From Methanobacteriota archaeon (GTDB lineage: Archaea > Methanobacteriota > Methanobacteria > Methanobacteriales > Methanobacteriaceae): a DNA stretch of 64,000 bases. Positions within the stretch are counted from its first letter, which is position 1, and each line of letters begins with the position of its first letter. A program made the position numbers and the translations under genes. The notes under the pieces are model-generated. The model made no database searches. It was given only the letters and a program-made list of their open reading frames with translations, and was not told the DNA's origin. Shown piece by piece: positions 28,363-39,131 of this stretch. The DNA lies in NCBI GenBank assembly GCA_016874685.1, contig VGTM01000001.1:1-64000 (forward strand), read 5' to 3'.

Positions 28363-29175
28363 TCATCCTTTAATTTTTTTTTCTTTAACCTTTATCACTG
28401 TTCCAATTCTTTCACCCTGCAGAGCTCTTTTTATAAGATCTGGCTTTGCTGCATTTAGAATCTCAGATTCAATTCCCAGATCTGCAAGTTTAATTAGTTC
28501 CAATAGTTTTCCACCCATTCCTCCAGTTACATCAGCAGTGGTTGCACCTTCTATAAATTCTAAATCATCAAGAGAACTTACATGATCTATCAATTGGGCA
28601 TCAGGATATTTTTTTGGATTTTTTGTGTATATACCGTTAACATCTGAACCCAAAATCACTTTTTCAGGTTTTAAATGTTCCCCCAAGTATCTCGTTATCT
28701 GATCCCCTGATAAAACCGCCATTTTAATGGATTCTTCCAGATCTAATACCACATCTCCATATAAAACCGGGACAAACCTCAAGTACAGATACTTTTTGAT
28801 TAAATTTAAATTTCCATAATATATTCTCGTATTTCTGGTTATTATAAATGAAGAGGGTTGTAGGGAAACTGCTAAAATACCATATTTTCTTAAATGTTCA
28901 CATACTATTCTGTTAAGAGTTTTTACTGAATCTTGGATAATACAAAATCCACGCTTTTTTCTTTGAAGATCCTCTCTATTCTCTGATGTATCCCCAATAC
29001 CATATTTTTTGGCGAATGGATGTCCATATGAACCAGCTCCATGTATAATTATAAGTTTCTGGCAGGAAGACTCGCCTATTTCTTTTGCGATCCTATCTAA
29101 ATTTTCATAGTCTGCAGTTGGTTCTGTTGCTTCCTTTTTTGTTATCACACTACCTCCCAGTTTTAAGATTATCAA
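28363..29175 (-). CDS. Isopentenyl phosphate kinase
   Basis: Phosphorylates isopentenyl phosphate to IPP, the last step of the archaeal alternative mevalonate pathway. The 270-residue amino-acid-kinase fold starts IILKLGGSVITKKE and carries the IPK-specific GAGSYGHPFAKKYG with the catalytic His. It also has GDVVLDLEESIKMAVLSGDQ and GSDVNGIYTKNPKKYPDA. It sits between mvk and fni. The presence of IPK argues that mevalonate phosphate is decarboxylated rather than made into mevalonate 5-diphosphate. Confidence 0.95.
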   Translation of the reverse strand: MIILKLGGSVITKKEATEPTADYENLDRIAKEIGESSCQKLIIIHGAGSYGHPFAKKYGIGDTSENREDLQRKKRGFCIIQDSVKTLNRIVCEHLRKYGILAVSLQPSSFIITRNTRIYYGNLNLIKKYLYLRFVPVLYGDVVLDLEESIKMAVLSGDQITRYLGEHLKPEKVILGSDVNGIYTKNPKKYPDAQLIDHVSSLDDLEFIEGATTADVTGGMGGKLLELIKLADLGIESEILNAAKPDLIKRALQGERIGTVIKVKEKKIKG

Positions 29176-29248
29176 ATAAGATCAACACCCAACTTTTTAA
29201 ATTTATTCAAAATATATTCAGACAATATTCAAACTATACAAACTATGT

Positions 29249-30217
29249 TCAAACTATTTCTTCAACACCTTTTCTGGAAATACTTACTTTAAAAGCATTT
29301 TCTGTAGAATTAAGAGTTGAATACACTTCACTGACTTTACCTGGACAGTAAGCTATAATACTACCTCCACCACCAGCTCCTGTAATCTTTGAACCTAAGG
29401 CTCCTGAGCTTCTTGCAAGATAAACCATTTCAGAAAGTTCTCTTGTATTGACTCCCAGTGCATCTAAGAACCCATGGTTGATATTCATAAGTTCCCCAAT
29501 TCTTTTTTCATCTTCATCTAAAAGAGCTATTTTTGCTTCGTCTGTTATAGTTCCAATAGATTCTAATAAAGGATCTATAATTTCAGGATAAGTATCTCTT
29601 CTAAATCTTACCTCTTCAACAAGTTTACCTGTATTTCCCCTTGTATCTGTATATCCAACGACCAGTGGAATATTTTCACCGATATTTAATGGTATGACCC
29701 CTTTTGAATTTTTTGATAGATAAATTGCGCCACCATAAGTGCTTATAGTAGTATCGATAGGACTTGCTGCATTTTGAACCTTTAGTTCAACTTCGTGAGC
29801 GTATTTTGATATCTGCTCCCTAGTAAGACCTATTTGACTGAATTTAGAGACTGCCATAATTGTTGCAACAGTCACAGCAGCAGAAGATCCTAGTCCCGCG
29901 CCGATAGGTATTTTTATGTCCACTTTTATATCCATTCCAACATCATGATGAATACCTAAAACCTTCAAAGATTCTAATATATATTTTAAGATACCGGTCC
30001 TCTGTCCATTTTTCTCTATTATCTCATCATTAAACATATCTAAATAGCCTGATATCCCCAGATCTCTAACATTAACATAAATCTTGTCATCATCACGTTT
30101 TTGGATCTGTATATAAGCTTTCCTATCCACAGCAATAGCTATAGCTGGTTTACCATATACAACTGCATGTTCTCCAAAAAGAATTGCCTTTCCTGGGGCA
30201 GAGGCCATAACTTGCAT
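29249..30217 (-). CDS. mvk: Mevalonate kinase
   Basis: GHMP-family kinase making mevalonate 5-phosphate. Motifs: ASAPGKAILFGEHAVVYGKPAIA at the N-terminus, PIGAGLGSSAAVTVATIMAV (ATP loop, about residue 105), and the C-terminal GALGSKITGAGGGGSIIAY. About 322 residues. The ATG at 30217 follows GGTGAAATTC; an in-frame ATG at 30229 precedes this SD. It is upstream of the IPK gene by 73 nt in the isoprenoid cluster. Confidence 0.95.
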   Translation of the reverse strand: MQVMASAPGKAILFGEHAVVYGKPAIAIAVDRKAYIQIQKRDDDKIYVNVRDLGISGYLDMFNDEIIEKNGQRTGILKYILESLKVLGIHHDVGMDIKVDIKIPIGAGLGSSAAVTVATIMAVSKFSQIGLTREQISKYAHEVELKVQNAASPIDTTISTYGGAIYLSKNSKGVIPLNIGENIPLVVGYTDTRGNTGKLVEEVRFRRDTYPEIIDPLLESIGTITDEAKIALLDEDEKRIGELMNINHGFLDALGVNTRELSEMVYLARSSGALGSKITGAGGGGSIIAYCPGKVSEVYSTLNSTENAFKVSISRKGVEEIV

Positions 30218-30307
30218 GAATTTCACCATAAAACCCTATAAAACAGCTTCAATGTATAATCGCTAATTTTAAGCTGATATCATTATCAACTAGGATAATT
30301 GTCTTAA

Positions 30308-31150
30308 TCACCAAAACACGGCAGATGCGTACCCAACAACAGAACTATAATCTCCAGTAATATCTCCACTAGTTGCATATTTTATGATCTCTCCCTTATG
30401 AGCACCTAATCCCTTTGAAGCAACAATGGTAGATGCAACAGGCCCATAACCACACATGGTAACATTTAACTCGGAAACTCTCCGAATCATGAGTCTTTCG
30501 TCGAAAGATTTTATTGCATCCAAAACCTGCATATCTTTTTCATATGCAACGTCTTGTGGTTGGTAATGTGTAAAATCTGAGCTCGCAATTAAAACAATGT
30601 CGCGTCCAATTTCCTCTGCAGCTTTTTTAATGGAAATACCAATTTCAAAAGATGTTTCAAGGTCCTGCATCCACATACATATGGGAACTATTTTAAAATC
30701 ATTGCTAAAATATTGTAATAAAGGGATCTGAACCTCACAACTATGTTCTTGGATGTGTGCTGCTGGATGAGGATCTACAATATCTGTAGTTTCTATTAAT
30801 TTTTCCGCAAATTCATCATCTATTTGGACATTCCCAAGCGGAGTTTCCCATTCTCCTTCAAGCATGGTTGAAACACCTGACCCAAGACCTGTGTGATTTG
30901 GGCAAAGGATTATGAAAGCTTCGGGAAAACCATCATCCACAATTTTGTAGACAGAATGTGCTGCTATAGGTCCTGAATAAACATAGCCAGCATGAGGATT
31001 TAACACTCCTTTTATATTTCTTTCATGTCCCATTTTCTCTGGAAGTTTTCCTGGACCTAATTCATGTTCAAAACACCACTTAATTCTCCGCTTTAGAGAA
31101 GTTGCATCCCCTTCATAAAAAAGTCCTGATACTGCAGGTTTTCTAATCAT
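30308..31150 (-). CDS. MEMO1 family protein
   Basis: 280-residue member of the MEMO family, whose fold resembles non-heme iron dioxygenases (LigB type). The conserved opening RKPAVSGLFYEGDATSLKRRI, then LNPHAGYVYSGPIAAHSVYKI, PNHTGLGSGVSTM, LIASSDFTHYQP and CGYGPVAST are visible, with metal-site histidines in NPHAGY, PNHTG and HIQEHSCEVQ. The archaeal function is unknown; human MEMO1 is linked to iron and redox biology. In methanogens it commonly sits between rps2 and mvk as here. Confidence 0.93.
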   Translation of the reverse strand: MIRKPAVSGLFYEGDATSLKRRIKWCFEHELGPGKLPEKMGHERNIKGVLNPHAGYVYSGPIAAHSVYKIVDDGFPEAFIILCPNHTGLGSGVSTMLEGEWETPLGNVQIDDEFAEKLIETTDIVDPHPAAHIQEHSCEVQIPLLQYFSNDFKIVPICMWMQDLETSFEIGISIKKAAEEIGRDIVLIASSDFTHYQPQDVAYEKDMQVLDAIKSFDERLMIRRVSELNVTMCGYGPVASTIVASKGLGAHKGEIIKYATSGDITGDYSSVVGYASAVFW

Positions 31151-31210
31151 AAAACCACTGTCCTAATCTAATACTCCAATATTTTTTAAATCAGAATTTC
31201 CCCACTTTTT

Positions 31211-31807
31211 TTATATTTTCAACTCAAATTCTGATGGTGACATTTCCAAATCTTCATCTTTTCCTAATAATCCTTTTTCTCTTAGGACCTGTCTTGCGAG
31301 TAACCAGTAAACCAATGCTATGGCCTTTCGACCTTTGTTATTTACAGGTACCACTATATCAACATTTCCAAGTAGATTTTCAGTGTCACATAATGCTACA
31401 ACTGGTATTCCTATATGTTTTGCTTCAACAATAGCCTGAGAATCTGACCGTGGGTCAGTAACTACCACTGCCTTTGGTTCTATAAAGCGGGCATAATTTG
31501 GATTGGTGAGTGTTCCTGGTATGAACCTTCCAGGTATTGTTTTAGCACCAGTAATCTGTCCAAATTTTTTAACAGGCGCTTGCCCATATTGTCTCGTTGA
31601 AACAACAAGTGTATCATCCGGATCAAACTTTGCAAGGAACTTCGCCGCGGCAAGAATTCTATCATTTGTTTTCCTTACATCCAATACATATAGCCCATCT
31701 GATCTCACCCTGTATATGTATCGTTCCATATCACCTGTCTTCTGTTGAGTTCCAATGTGTAAACCAGCTGCTAAGTACTTGTCCAATGGAATTAAAAGTT
31801 CTGACAA
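31211..31807 (-). CDS. rps2: 30S ribosomal protein S2
   Basis: Small-subunit protein at the head-body junction; 198 residues. Shows [22 protein letters not shown] near the N-terminus, then [24 protein letters not shown] and [22 protein letters not shown], all standard S2 segments. The start is TTG at 31807 with GAGGTGAT three nucleotides upstream. It is separated from the ferredoxin gene by 113 nt of AT-rich DNA. Confidence 0.95.
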   Translation of the reverse strand: MSELLIPLDKYLAAGLHIGTQQKTGDMERYIYRVRSDGLYVLDVRKTNDRILAAAKFLAKFDPDDTLVVSTRQYGQAPVKKFGQITGAKTIPGRFIPGTLTNPNYARFIEPKAVVVTDPRSDSQAIVEAKHIGIPVVALCDTENLLGNVDIVVPVNNKGRKAIALVYWLLARQVLREKGLLGKDEDLEMSPSEFELKI

Positions 31808-31920
31808 CTTATCACCTCAATATTCATTAATATACTTTATTCGATGTAAATCATTATTTATCAATGATTTTCGTCTATTATTAAACTGCTGCATTTTTTG
31901 TTTCTAATCCTTTTTGAAAA

Positions 31921-32109
31921 TTAATCTTTAACTGTTATTGCCATATTTGGGCAAACATCCATACAAACCTCACATAGGCTGCATTCTTCCTGGCATTGGA
32001 CTACTATCTTGTCTCCTTCAATTACTAGAATTTCCATTGGGCAGATATCTGCACACTCACCACAATCTGCACCATCACATTTGTCATAATCAATGATTAT
32101 CTCAGCCAT
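31921..32109 (-). CDS. Two-cluster [4Fe-4S] ferredoxin
   Basis: Small 62-residue electron carrier with two cluster motifs: CDGADCGECADICPMEI and CQEECSLCEVCMDVCPNMA. The first has an extra residue between early cysteines (CxxxxCxxCxxxCP), a spacing common in methanogen ferredoxins. Start at 32109 is preferred because AGGAAGATG is at better distance than for the ATG 6 nt upstream. It sits between eno and rps2 on the same strand; the redox partner is unknown. Confidence 0.9.
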   Translation of the reverse strand: MAEIIIDYDKCDGADCGECADICPMEILVIEGDKIVVQCQEECSLCEVCMDVCPNMAITVKD

Positions 32110-32160
32110 GTTCATCTTCCTATTTAGTCCAATACTTAGTCCATAAAAGTCCGTAAATAA

Positions 32161-33414
32161 TTAATTTTTACCTAAATTTGCCATAACTGGATTTGAAAGT
32201 TCTTCTTCAATACGAACTAGTTCATTAAGTTTTGCAATTCTTTCGCCTCCTAAAACCCCTGTTTTTATCATGGGGCAGGAGAAAGCAACAGCAAGATGCG
32301 CTATTGTCTCATCTGTTGTTTCTCCAGAGCGATGTGAAACCACAGGGACATATTTGTTATCTTTAGCCATATTTATGGTTATATAAGTATCAGTTAGAGT
32401 CCCTATTTGATTTGGCTTTATTATTATTGCATTTGCAGCTTTATTTTTGATTCCTTCTTTGAGTATCTCTGAGTTGGTGACAAACAAATCATCACCACAG
32501 ATAAGACATCTATTTCCAGCCTTTTCTGTTAGCTCTGAAAATCCACTGAAATCATTTTCATGGAGTGGGTCTTCAACATAGAAAAGATCATAGATTTTTA
32601 TGATTTCAAGGACAAAATCTATCTGCTCACCACTGTCTTTTTGGACTCCTTCCCTACTGTAAATATATTTTTCTTTTGAATCATCCCATAGTTCACTTGC
32701 TGCCATATCTAGTGATGGTCTTATTTTAAGACCCGTTTCATCGTTTACCTCGTCACATCCTCTCTTTAAAATCTCTAGTGCATCTAAATTGGAAAGATTT
32801 GGCGCCCAACCACCCTCATCTCCTTTTCCACCTGTGAACAACTTGTCTTTGAATTGTATAAACTCTCTGATTTTCTTATGAACACTTGAGTTAGCAAATA
32901 CAGCTTCAGTGATATTTTGCGATCCAAGAGGCACTGCTAAAAACTCTTGTATATCAGGGGCATTTTTACCTGCATGAGCTCCTCCATTGATCATGTTTCC
33001 AAGAGGACAAGGAATCTCGTTGCACATATTCCCGCCTAAAAACCTGTATAACGGCAAATTATAAGAAGAAGCAGCGGCCTTTGCCGTAGCCATTGAAACA
33101 GCTACTATAGTGTTCCCTCCTAAATACGAAAGGTCTTCAGTGCCATCTATTTCTTTCATAATCATATCAATATCATTCAAATCTTCAGCATCCATTCCAA
33201 TAAGCTCTGATGAGATTATATCCTCAATCTCACCTATTATTTTATCAACACCACCTTCTGGAAACGCAACGACTTCTCGAGCCCCTGTACTTGCACCACT
33301 AGGGGCTGCAGCCCTTCCAAAACCATTCCATGCTATCACATCAACTTCTAATGTTGGATTTCCTCTACTATCTAAAATCTTTCTTACCCGGACGTCTTCA
33401 ATAATACTATCCAC
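32161..33414 (-). CDS. eno: Enolase
   Basis: Interconverts 2-phosphoglycerate and PEP in glycolysis/gluconeogenesis. About 417 residues with [16 protein letters not shown] at the N-terminus, [20 protein letters not shown], the metal ligands in SLDMAASE and [19 protein letters not shown], and the catalytic-loop [18 protein letters not shown]. The GTG at 33414 is chosen because AGAGGTG lies 6-12 nt upstream and the protein then begins DSIIEDVR as in relatives. It follows rpoK after 27 nt. Confidence 0.96.
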   Translation of the reverse strand: MDSIIEDVRVRKILDSRGNPTLEVDVIAWNGFGRAAAPSGASTGAREVVAFPEGGVDKIIGEIEDIISSELIGMDAEDLNDIDMIMKEIDGTEDLSYLGGNTIVAVSMATAKAAASSYNLPLYRFLGGNMCNEIPCPLGNMINGGAHAGKNAPDIQEFLAVPLGSQNITEAVFANSSVHKKIREFIQFKDKLFTGGKGDEGGWAPNLSNLDALEILKRGCDEVNDETGLKIRPSLDMAASELWDDSKEKYIYSREGVQKDSGEQIDFVLEIIKIYDLFYVEDPLHENDFSGFSELTEKAGNRCLICGDDLFVTNSEILKEGIKNKAANAIIIKPNQIGTLTDTYITINMAKDNKYVPVVSHRSGETTDETIAHLAVAFSCPMIKTGVLGGERIAKLNELVRIEEELSNPVMANLGKN

Positions 33415-33441
33415 AAAAACACCTCTCGTCAAAAATAATGG

Positions 33442-33612
33442 TTATTTTCGGATATCAAGGGGAATTAAACCTTTTTTTAGTTCTAACGTTGCGATATCTA
33501 TTGGATCAAACGATTCAGGTACATTTACAAGTGGCTTTGCTCCCATGGACAACTGAAGAGCTCTAGCACCAATTATTCTTGCCCTTTCAAATCTAGTAAG
33601 TTTTTTTACCAT
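33442..33612 (-). CDS. rpoK: DNA-directed RNA polymerase subunit K (RpoK/Rpb6)
   Basis: 56-residue subunit that stabilises polymerase assembly, the orthologue of eukaryotic Rpb6. It shows [21 protein letters not shown] followed by [22 protein letters not shown], the full family signature. The ATG at 33612 follows GGAGAGGT; the in-frame ATG at 33627 overlaps that SD. It lies between a tRNA gene and eno, as usual in Methanobacteriales. Confidence 0.95.
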   Translation of the reverse strand: MVKKLTRFERARIIGARALQLSMGAKPLVNVPESFDPIDIATLELKKGLIPLDIRK

Positions 33613-33670
33613 ATGAGACCTCTCCATTATCCTTTTTTTAAAAAATTATGTAAGTAGAGGATGTATAGGA

Positions 33671-33844
<174 letters not shown>

Positions 33845-33845
<1 letters not shown>

Positions 33846-34012
33846 TACCAAACCTCAACATGAGCTATCAACATTCTTCTACAACAGTATCTCGTAAGTC
33901 CAAGATCATCAAGGACTTCTTTTGGATTTTCTCCATTATCTGTTCTTTTTTTGTATTCATCAAAATATGCAGATATTGCTTTTCCACAGGTTATGCATCT
34001 TACCGGAATCAT
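33845..34012 (-). CDS. rpoN: DNA-directed RNA polymerase subunit N (RpoN/Rpb10)
   Basis: 55-residue zinc-bound polymerase subunit, too short for routine gene calls. It begins [20 protein letters not shown] with the CxxC pair and ends [18 protein letters not shown] with the adjacent CC pair, the exact zinc-bundle arrangement of Rpb10. Its TAG stop ends on the first nucleotide of the downstream tRNA gene, so mRNA and tRNA share one base. It is 10 nt after rps9, as in most euryarchaea. Confidence 0.95.
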
Positions 34013-34022
34013 GATAAATCAT

Positions 34023-34424
34023 CTATCTGTAACTTTTCTGCCTTCTTGCTCTAGCTCCTCTTCCACCGTATTTTTTAGGTTCTGACCTTCGAGGATCTCC
34101 AACGAGCATGGTTCTATCATACTGGGTGAATTTTTCTTTCAATTCCATATTACCTGTCCACTGAACGAGACCTTTGGCAATTACCATGCGGGCTGCTTCC
34201 GCCTGTCCCATTACTCCACTGCCTACAACCTTAACATCAATATCCATATCATCTATTATATCACCGGCCAATGTGACAGGTTCTATTATTTTGAGTCTTG
34301 CAAGTTCAGGATTATAAAGTTCCAATGGACGTTTATTTATCCTAATTCTCCCTTTTCCCTTTCTAAACTTCCCTCTTGCAATTGCAGTCTTTCTTTTTCC
34401 ACTGGTATGAATTACTTTTTTCAT
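34023..34424 (-). CDS. rps9: 30S ribosomal protein S9
   Basis: 133-residue small-subunit protein whose C-terminal tail reaches the P-site tRNA. It has [20 protein letters not shown] at the N-terminus, [21 protein letters not shown] in the middle, and the basic tail ending RARRQKSYR, as required by the family. Placed 62 nt after rpl13 and 10 nt before rpoN in the archaeal L18e-L13-S9-RpoN-RpoK order. Confidence 0.96.
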   Translation of the reverse strand: MKKVIHTSGKRKTAIARGKFRKGKGRIRINKRPLELYNPELARLKIIEPVTLAGDIIDDMDIDVKVVGSGVMGQAEAARMVIAKGLVQWTGNMELKEKFTQYDRTMLVGDPRRSEPKKYGGRGARARRQKSYR

Positions 34425-34486
34425 CTTTACACTTCCGTTCTGTCATAAAACTGGTATTATACTTAATAATGGTTAATTAATAATGA

Positions 34487-34909
34487 TTAATACTTCGTCC
34501 CAAATAACTTTGAAACCTCTCCAAGTTTTATACCTTTTTTAATATTTTTTATTTCTGCTTCAGATATTTTTAGAGCTTCAGACTCTTCAAACTCTTTTGG
34601 TACTCCTATGTAAGCCTTTAAACTTTTAAATGCCTCTCTTCCCTTCGTATTCTTATACGGTAACATACCTCTCACAGTTCTTCTGAAAATATCATCGGGT
34701 CTTCTTGGATATTTAGGCCCCATTTTTCTGGGATTTGAAATGCTAGCTCTATCAATTCTCTGTTTATATTTATTGTGCACCCATTCCTTTGAACCAGAAA
34801 TAACGATCTTTTCAGAATTTAAAACAACTATATTCTCACCATTAAGAAGTTTTTTGCTTACAATACTAGCGAGCCTTCCCAAAATGTGTCCCTCTCCATC
34901 TATAATCAT
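34487..34909 (-). CDS. rpl13: 50S ribosomal protein L13
   Basis: 140 residues. Shows [21 protein letters not shown] at the start, [12 protein letters not shown]-like [13 protein letters not shown], and [22 protein letters not shown]. The ATG at 34909 is preceded by GGTGAATTTT; a longer version from a TTG at 34921 would contain this SD and is rejected. The start then equals that of relatives (MIIDGEGH). It follows rpl18e after 87 nt. Confidence 0.95.
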   Translation of the reverse strand: MIIDGEGHILGRLASIVSKKLLNGENIVVLNSEKIVISGSKEWVHNKYKQRIDRASISNPRKMGPKYPRRPDDIFRRTVRGMLPYKNTKGREAFKSLKAYIGVPKEFEESEALKISEAEIKNIKKGIKLGEVSKLFGTKY

Positions 34910-34996
34910 AAAATTCACCAAACCATCTTTTTATCAAAAACTATTCTACAAACTATTAACTGTAATTCTGTGAATAATCTCTCATTAAAATGATAA

Positions 34997-35359
34997 TCAC
35001 TCAATTATCCTTATTTTACTTCCCTTTGGATTTTTATCCATAATATCAAATATATCCATACATTTTCCGCCTGCAGCTTTTATTTTCTCTTCTGCAGTAT
35101 TTGAGAAATCCAGGGCAGCGACTTTGACTTTGTGGTCCAAACTTCCACTTCCTAGAACTTTACCTGGGATCAGTATTATCTCATCATCATCAGAATATCT
35201 GTTTATCTTTGATATGTTGACTTGTGCCTTTCTTCTTGTTGATGTTTCAATTCTTTTTGCAACATCTTTCCATATGGCGGCTTTTTCCTTATATGATTTG
35301 TCTTTAAGCCTTTCTATAATTTTTATGAGTTTTGGATTTGTTTTGGTAAATTTTGTCAT
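34997..35359 (-). CDS. rpl18e: 50S ribosomal protein L18e
   Basis: 120-residue archaeal/eukaryotic large-subunit protein related in fold to L15. Shows [42 protein letters not shown] and [22 protein letters not shown], typical for L18e. It begins 2 nt after rpoD on the same strand; the two are tightly coupled in all euryarchaeal operons of this type. Confidence 0.95.
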   Translation of the reverse strand: MTKFTKTNPKLIKIIERLKDKSYKEKAAIWKDVAKRIETSTRRKAQVNISKINRYSDDDEIILIPGKVLGSGSLDHKVKVAALDFSNTAEEKIKAAGGKCMDIFDIMDKNPKGSKIRIIE

Positions 35360-35361
35360 TA

Positions 35362-36168
35362 TTAACTTCCTCCTTCTTTACAAAATGTTACAACTTTTTC
35401 CGACTTCCCAGCTAAAATATCACCGGCACTTGTTAAAACCTCCTCAGGAGATAGGGATCCATCAGTCTCGATTCTAAATATGAATTTACCTTCATGAGGC
35501 ATAACTTCAATAGCACCTGCCTCACAGATGCTCATACATGTTTTGCACATTGAACAATTTTCAAGATCCACGATTTTAATCTTATTTTTTTTCTCATCAA
35601 ATTCCAGTACTCCTCTCGGGCATTCTTCTGCACACTTTCCGCATGCTTCACAGGATTTGTCAAGTTTTATTAATGGATAATATCTATATGCACAGGCTGT
35701 TGTTGGTTGCCATTTAGCATGTTCCAGTCCAATTCCAAGCTGTGCAATTGCCTCTAATTCAACCTCTTCGTCTTCTCCTAACTTTAAAAGAGGTATAGTG
35801 TCATATACAGGTTTTATCTTCGGATCAGTTGGACTGAAGTCTTTTGAATAGACTATCTTTGGACCTCTCTCTTTTAAAACCAGTGATACACTGCACCTTG
35901 GACAATGATCCTCACAATCACATTCTTCTGGAACTAAAATTGATTCAGTGGACTCAAGATCAGATATCAAAGGAACAAGTCCAAGTCTATGGGCTAAAAC
36001 TTCATCAAATAATGTTGAATTATTTTTGTATATTTCAACTGCCTCAATTGTTATTGTAGGAACTTCCATTGTGCATATCCTTCTTAAAGCATTTAAGAAA
36101 GACACATCTACACTATCAACTATGAAAATCAATTTATTCTCAGCTTTATTTTTTATGTCTATCTCCAT
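35362..36168 (-). CDS. rpoD: DNA-directed RNA polymerase subunit D with 2x[4Fe-4S] ferredoxin-like domain
   Basis: Orthologue of Rpb3 and bacterial alpha NTD; dimerises with subunit L to start polymerase assembly. About 268 residues: dimerisation part [19 protein letters not shown], domain 2 with a zinc-like [10 protein letters not shown] (~95-110), then an inserted ferredoxin-like module with [14 protein letters not shown] and [14 protein letters not shown], enough cysteines for two [4Fe-4S] clusters. Start at 36168 is one base after the rps11 stop with GGAAGAAGG as SD; the longer frame lies inside rps11. Confidence 0.95.
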   Translation of the reverse strand: MEIDIKNKAENKLIFIVDSVDVSFLNALRRICTMEVPTITIEAVEIYKNNSTLFDEVLAHRLGLVPLISDLESTESILVPEECDCEDHCPRCSVSLVLKERGPKIVYSKDFSPTDPKIKPVYDTIPLLKLGEDEEVELEAIAQLGIGLEHAKWQPTTACAYRYYPLIKLDKSCEACGKCAEECPRGVLEFDEKKNKIKIVDLENCSMCKTCMSICEAGAIEVMPHEGKFIFRIETDGSLSPEEVLTSAGDILAGKSEKVVTFCKEGGS

Positions 36169-36169
36169 T

Positions 36170-36562
36170 TTAGACCCTTCTTCCTCTCTTACCACCAGGT
36201 CTTCCAGTGCCATCATGAGGAATTGGAGTAACATCTTCAATTTTTCCTATCTTAATACCTGCTCTTGCAAGAGCTCTTATTGAAGCCTGTGCACCAGGTC
36301 CCGGAGTTCTTGGACCATTTCCGCCAGGAGCTCTTACCTTTATATGTAACCCCACGATTCCTTTCTCCTTCGCATCCTCGGCCGCCCTTGTAGCAGCTTC
36401 CATAGCTGCAAAAGGAGATGCTTCCTGTCTATCCGCCCTTACAACCTTTCCCCCAGACCACTGGGTGATGGTTTCTGCTCCTGTTATGTCTGTTATAGTT
36501 ATTATAGTGTTGTTAAAGGATGAATAAATATTAGCTACACCCCATCTATCTTTTTCTGCCAT
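36170..36562 (-). CDS. rps11: 30S ribosomal protein S11
   Basis: 130 residues; lines the platform near the E site. Shows [22 protein letters not shown], then [21 protein letters not shown] and [24 protein letters not shown], the S11 core. ATG at 36562 is preceded by GGTGATCC; the longer open frame (to 36592) lacks an SD. It sits between rps4 and rpoD, the usual archaeal order. Confidence 0.96.
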   Translation of the reverse strand: MAEKDRWGVANIYSSFNNTIITITDITGAETITQWSGGKVVRADRQEASPFAAMEAATRAAEDAKEKGIVGLHIKVRAPGGNGPRTPGPGAQASIRALARAGIKIGKIEDVTPIPHDGTGRPGGKRGRRV

Positions 36563-36616
36563 TGGATCACCTATTACCGTACTATAATTCATGAAATGAA
36601 TAAAAAATAGCTCAAC

Positions 36617-37147
36617 TCATTCTTTTTCATTATTTTTTTCCTGAGACTCTTTTTCTTGGTATTTCTCTACAGTAGAAGATGGATAAACTCCTATAAGTTC
36701 TTCTTCACCTCTTCTGACCAGATAACTGGGAGAGTCGATCTTTTTCTCATTTAGAGTGATATGACCGTGAATCACAAATTGTCTCGCCTGTTTGGTTGTT
36801 CTGGAAAGTCCCTTTTTATGAACCATGGTTTGCAATCGTCTTCTTAAAACATCTTCCACAGTTAAGTTAAGTACATCTTCAAGCTTTGCGTCCTCTTTGA
36901 GTAAACCTAGTTTTACTAAGTGCCCTAAAAGCTGTATTCTCTCCTCAGCTGTATGTTCACTTGAAAGACCCAGAAGATATCTAGCATCTCTTCTATACCT
37001 TCTCACCATTGTTTCGGCTTTCCAAACTTCTTTTTTGTTTTTTAATCCGTATTTGATTACCAACTTGTTTTCCTCTTTTATGCGGTCTGCGTTCCATGGG
37101 TGAGGAGGTGTATCATATTTTTTCCTGGATTTCCTTGGATGTCCCAT
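36617..37147 (-). CDS. rps4: 30S ribosomal protein S4
   Basis: 176 residues, archaeal type without the bacterial N-terminal zinc region. Starts [20 protein letters not shown], continues with [17 protein letters not shown], the S4 RNA-binding domain [24 protein letters not shown] and [21 protein letters not shown]. The C-terminus is a charged KE/N-rich tail. It follows rps13 after 26 nt. Confidence 0.96.
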   Translation of the reverse strand: MGHPRKSRKKYDTPPHPWNADRIKEENKLVIKYGLKNKKEVWKAETMVRRYRRDARYLLGLSSEHTAEERIQLLGHLVKLGLLKEDAKLEDVLNLTVEDVLRRRLQTMVHKKGLSRTTKQARQFVIHGHITLNEKKIDSPSYLVRRGEEELIGVYPSSTVEKYQEKESQEKNNEKE

Positions 37148-37173
37148 ATTAATATCTCCTTAATAACTCCTTT

Positions 37174-37626
37174 TTATCCTCTTCTTCTGCGTCTGACTCC
37201 AACAGATTGTCCTTTTCTGAAGGTTGATTTGGTTCTTTGACCTCTGACTGGGAGTCCTACTTCGTGTCTTCTTCCTTTGTAACTTCTGGTTTTCTTCATT
37301 CTATTTAAATCATCTCTCAAGCACATCGTTAGGTCAGATTCAATAAAATGGAGTGTTTCACCAGTTTCATAATCATTTTGCCGGTTTAACATCCAATCCG
37401 GTATATTGTATTTTTTTGGATTCTTTACTGCTTCTTCAAGTTTTATTAACTCGTCATCAGATAGATAACCAATTTTTTTGTTGGGATCATAACCTATAAC
37501 AATACTAATCGCTTTTGATAATCCTTTTCCTACACCTTTTATATCTGTTAAAGCATTTTCAATGGCTTTATTACCATTTATGTCCTTCCGGGCAATACGA
37601 ACCATGTGCTTAAATTCTTCTTCCAT
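37174..37626 (-). CDS. rps13: 30S ribosomal protein S13
   Basis: 150 residues; contacts the head and bridges to the large subunit. Starts [20 protein letters not shown], then [16 protein letters not shown] (helix-hairpin-helix-like), and the C-terminal [33 protein letters not shown] precedes the ATG. First gene of the S13-S4-S11-RpoD-L18e-L13-S9 block; a tRNA-Ser gene lies upstream. Confidence 0.96.
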   Translation of the reverse strand: MEEEFKHMVRIARKDINGNKAIENALTDIKGVGKGLSKAISIVIGYDPNKKIGYLSDDELIKLEEAVKNPKKYNIPDWMLNRQNDYETGETLHFIESDLTMCLRDDLNRMKKTRSYKGRRHEVGLPVRGQRTKSTFRKGQSVGVRRRRRG

Positions 37627-37757
37627 GTCTTAACCTCCAATTAGAACGACTTCTGACACACTATTCAACATCATTCTACATATTAACTCTTGATTTTGGG
37701 TGATTAGGTACCACCTAAAAATCTTGTAAGTATGACCTATAATTTAGCCTTTATAAG

Positions 37758-37842
<85 letters not shown>

Positions 37843-38095
37843 ATTTGAAAACCGGACACTCAAAGTACATTTATTCCCTTTAAGTTTAGTTATTAAAATT
37901 TTTTACAACTTTTTTACAGTTTTTTCTTTTTAAAGTTTGTTTTAGGTATTTTTTAGGTCTAATTTGAATTTAAATGAATATTCCCATTTTTTAATAAGGA
38001 GTGAAATCTCAGATTATGATTTGTTTTTTGCTAAGGGTAATCAATATCTTAGTTCAATTTAAGTTAAAAAGATGTTGTTTTTAGAAAGTAGTAAT

Positions 38096-39061
38096 TTACT
38101 TCCACATCTTTGGATATGTTTCCGCCTCCATAAAAACCTTTTTAATGTTTACCATTATACCTTTGTTTGCTGTGAAGATCTCTTCTGATGTTTTAAGACT
38201 TTCACCTGATGCAACAAGCTCTCCTTTAATTGTTTTGATCACTACATCATCTTTCTCTTTTATATTATCATTGAGACAGACAATTCCACCCACTGCAAGA
38301 TCTGCTCCATGACAGATAGCATCTACAGCTGAATCCCTTATAAAAATCTTAGGAATATGTTCAACTGCTTCCTCCATAGGCATTATGCATTTTCTGAGGA
38401 ATAATTCATCTTCATCCTCCCTCCAGAATTGGTATGCATCCTTTAGATCTTGAAGCGTTGTTAGTGTTTCATCTTCACAGAATGGACCTACCCTTATTCT
38501 TCTTAATTCTGCCATATGTGCCCCGCAACCAAGGGCTTCACCAATATCATGACAATATTTTCTTATGTAAGTCCCAGCTTCGCATTCTATTCTAAAGAGA
38601 ACCTGCTGTCCTTCTTCAGTTTCAAGGACATCAACGTTATAAATTTTTCGGACTCTTAACTCCCTTTTTACGGCAGCTTTTAAAGGTGGCGTCTGAAAGA
38701 TTCTCCCCTGAAATTCATGGAATATATCATGTATTTTAGGTTCATTGACCTTCCTATGCAATCTCATAAGGCATACATATTCTTTTTCTGCACCTAGAAG
38801 CAACTGGATAACCCTAGTGGCTCGATCTATTCCTATGGGTAATATTCCCGTAACCTTTGGATCGAGGGTACCTCCATGTCCAGTCTTTTTAACACCTAAA
38901 ATTCCCCTAACCCATGAATCGATCTCATGGGAGGTAGGACCTGAAGGTTTGTCTAGGTTTATAACTCCTTTACTTATGTGCTCTTCAATGGGTCTTTCAA
39001 GAGGTGGACATCCATAATCTGGATCCGTTACACCTTCAGCCTTTATGAGAACTTCTGCCAT
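38096..39061 (-). CDS. truB: tRNA/rRNA pseudouridine synthase Cbf5 (archaeal TruB family)
   Basis: Catalytic subunit of H/ACA RNPs and tRNA U55 synthase. The 321 residues have the TruB core: GVINLDKPSGPTSHEIDSWV, catalytic loop KTGHGGTLDPKVTGILPIGI (Asp nucleophile), RIECEAGTYIRKYCHDIG, and a C-terminal PUA domain (~235-310). Its position between the L14e-cmk-L34e group and the tRNA-Ser gene is conserved in Methanobacteriales. TTTTATGAATGGC marks the start; the SD is weak. Confidence 0.95.
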   Translation of the reverse strand: MAEVLIKAEGVTDPDYGCPPLERPIEEHISKGVINLDKPSGPTSHEIDSWVRGILGVKKTGHGGTLDPKVTGILPIGIDRATRVIQLLLGAEKEYVCLMRLHRKVNEPKIHDIFHEFQGRIFQTPPLKAAVKRELRVRKIYNVDVLETEEGQQVLFRIECEAGTYIRKYCHDIGEALGCGAHMAELRRIRVGPFCEDETLTTLQDLKDAYQFWREDEDELFLRKCIMPMEEAVEHIPKIFIRDSAVDAICHGADLAVGGIVCLNDNIKEKDDVVIKTIKGELVASGESLKTSEEIFTANKGIMVNIKKVFMEAETYPKMWK

Positions 39062-39131
39062 TCATAAAACCTTTAAACGCCGATATTAATCTATTAATTA
39101 TCAACGTTAAATTAATTAGATTAAGTTAAAC

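Noticed and set aside
37843-38095. Possible small RNA gene between tRNA-Ser and cbf5
   Set aside because: The region is uniformly AT rich with no GC-rich structured core or promoter-terminator pair that I can support.
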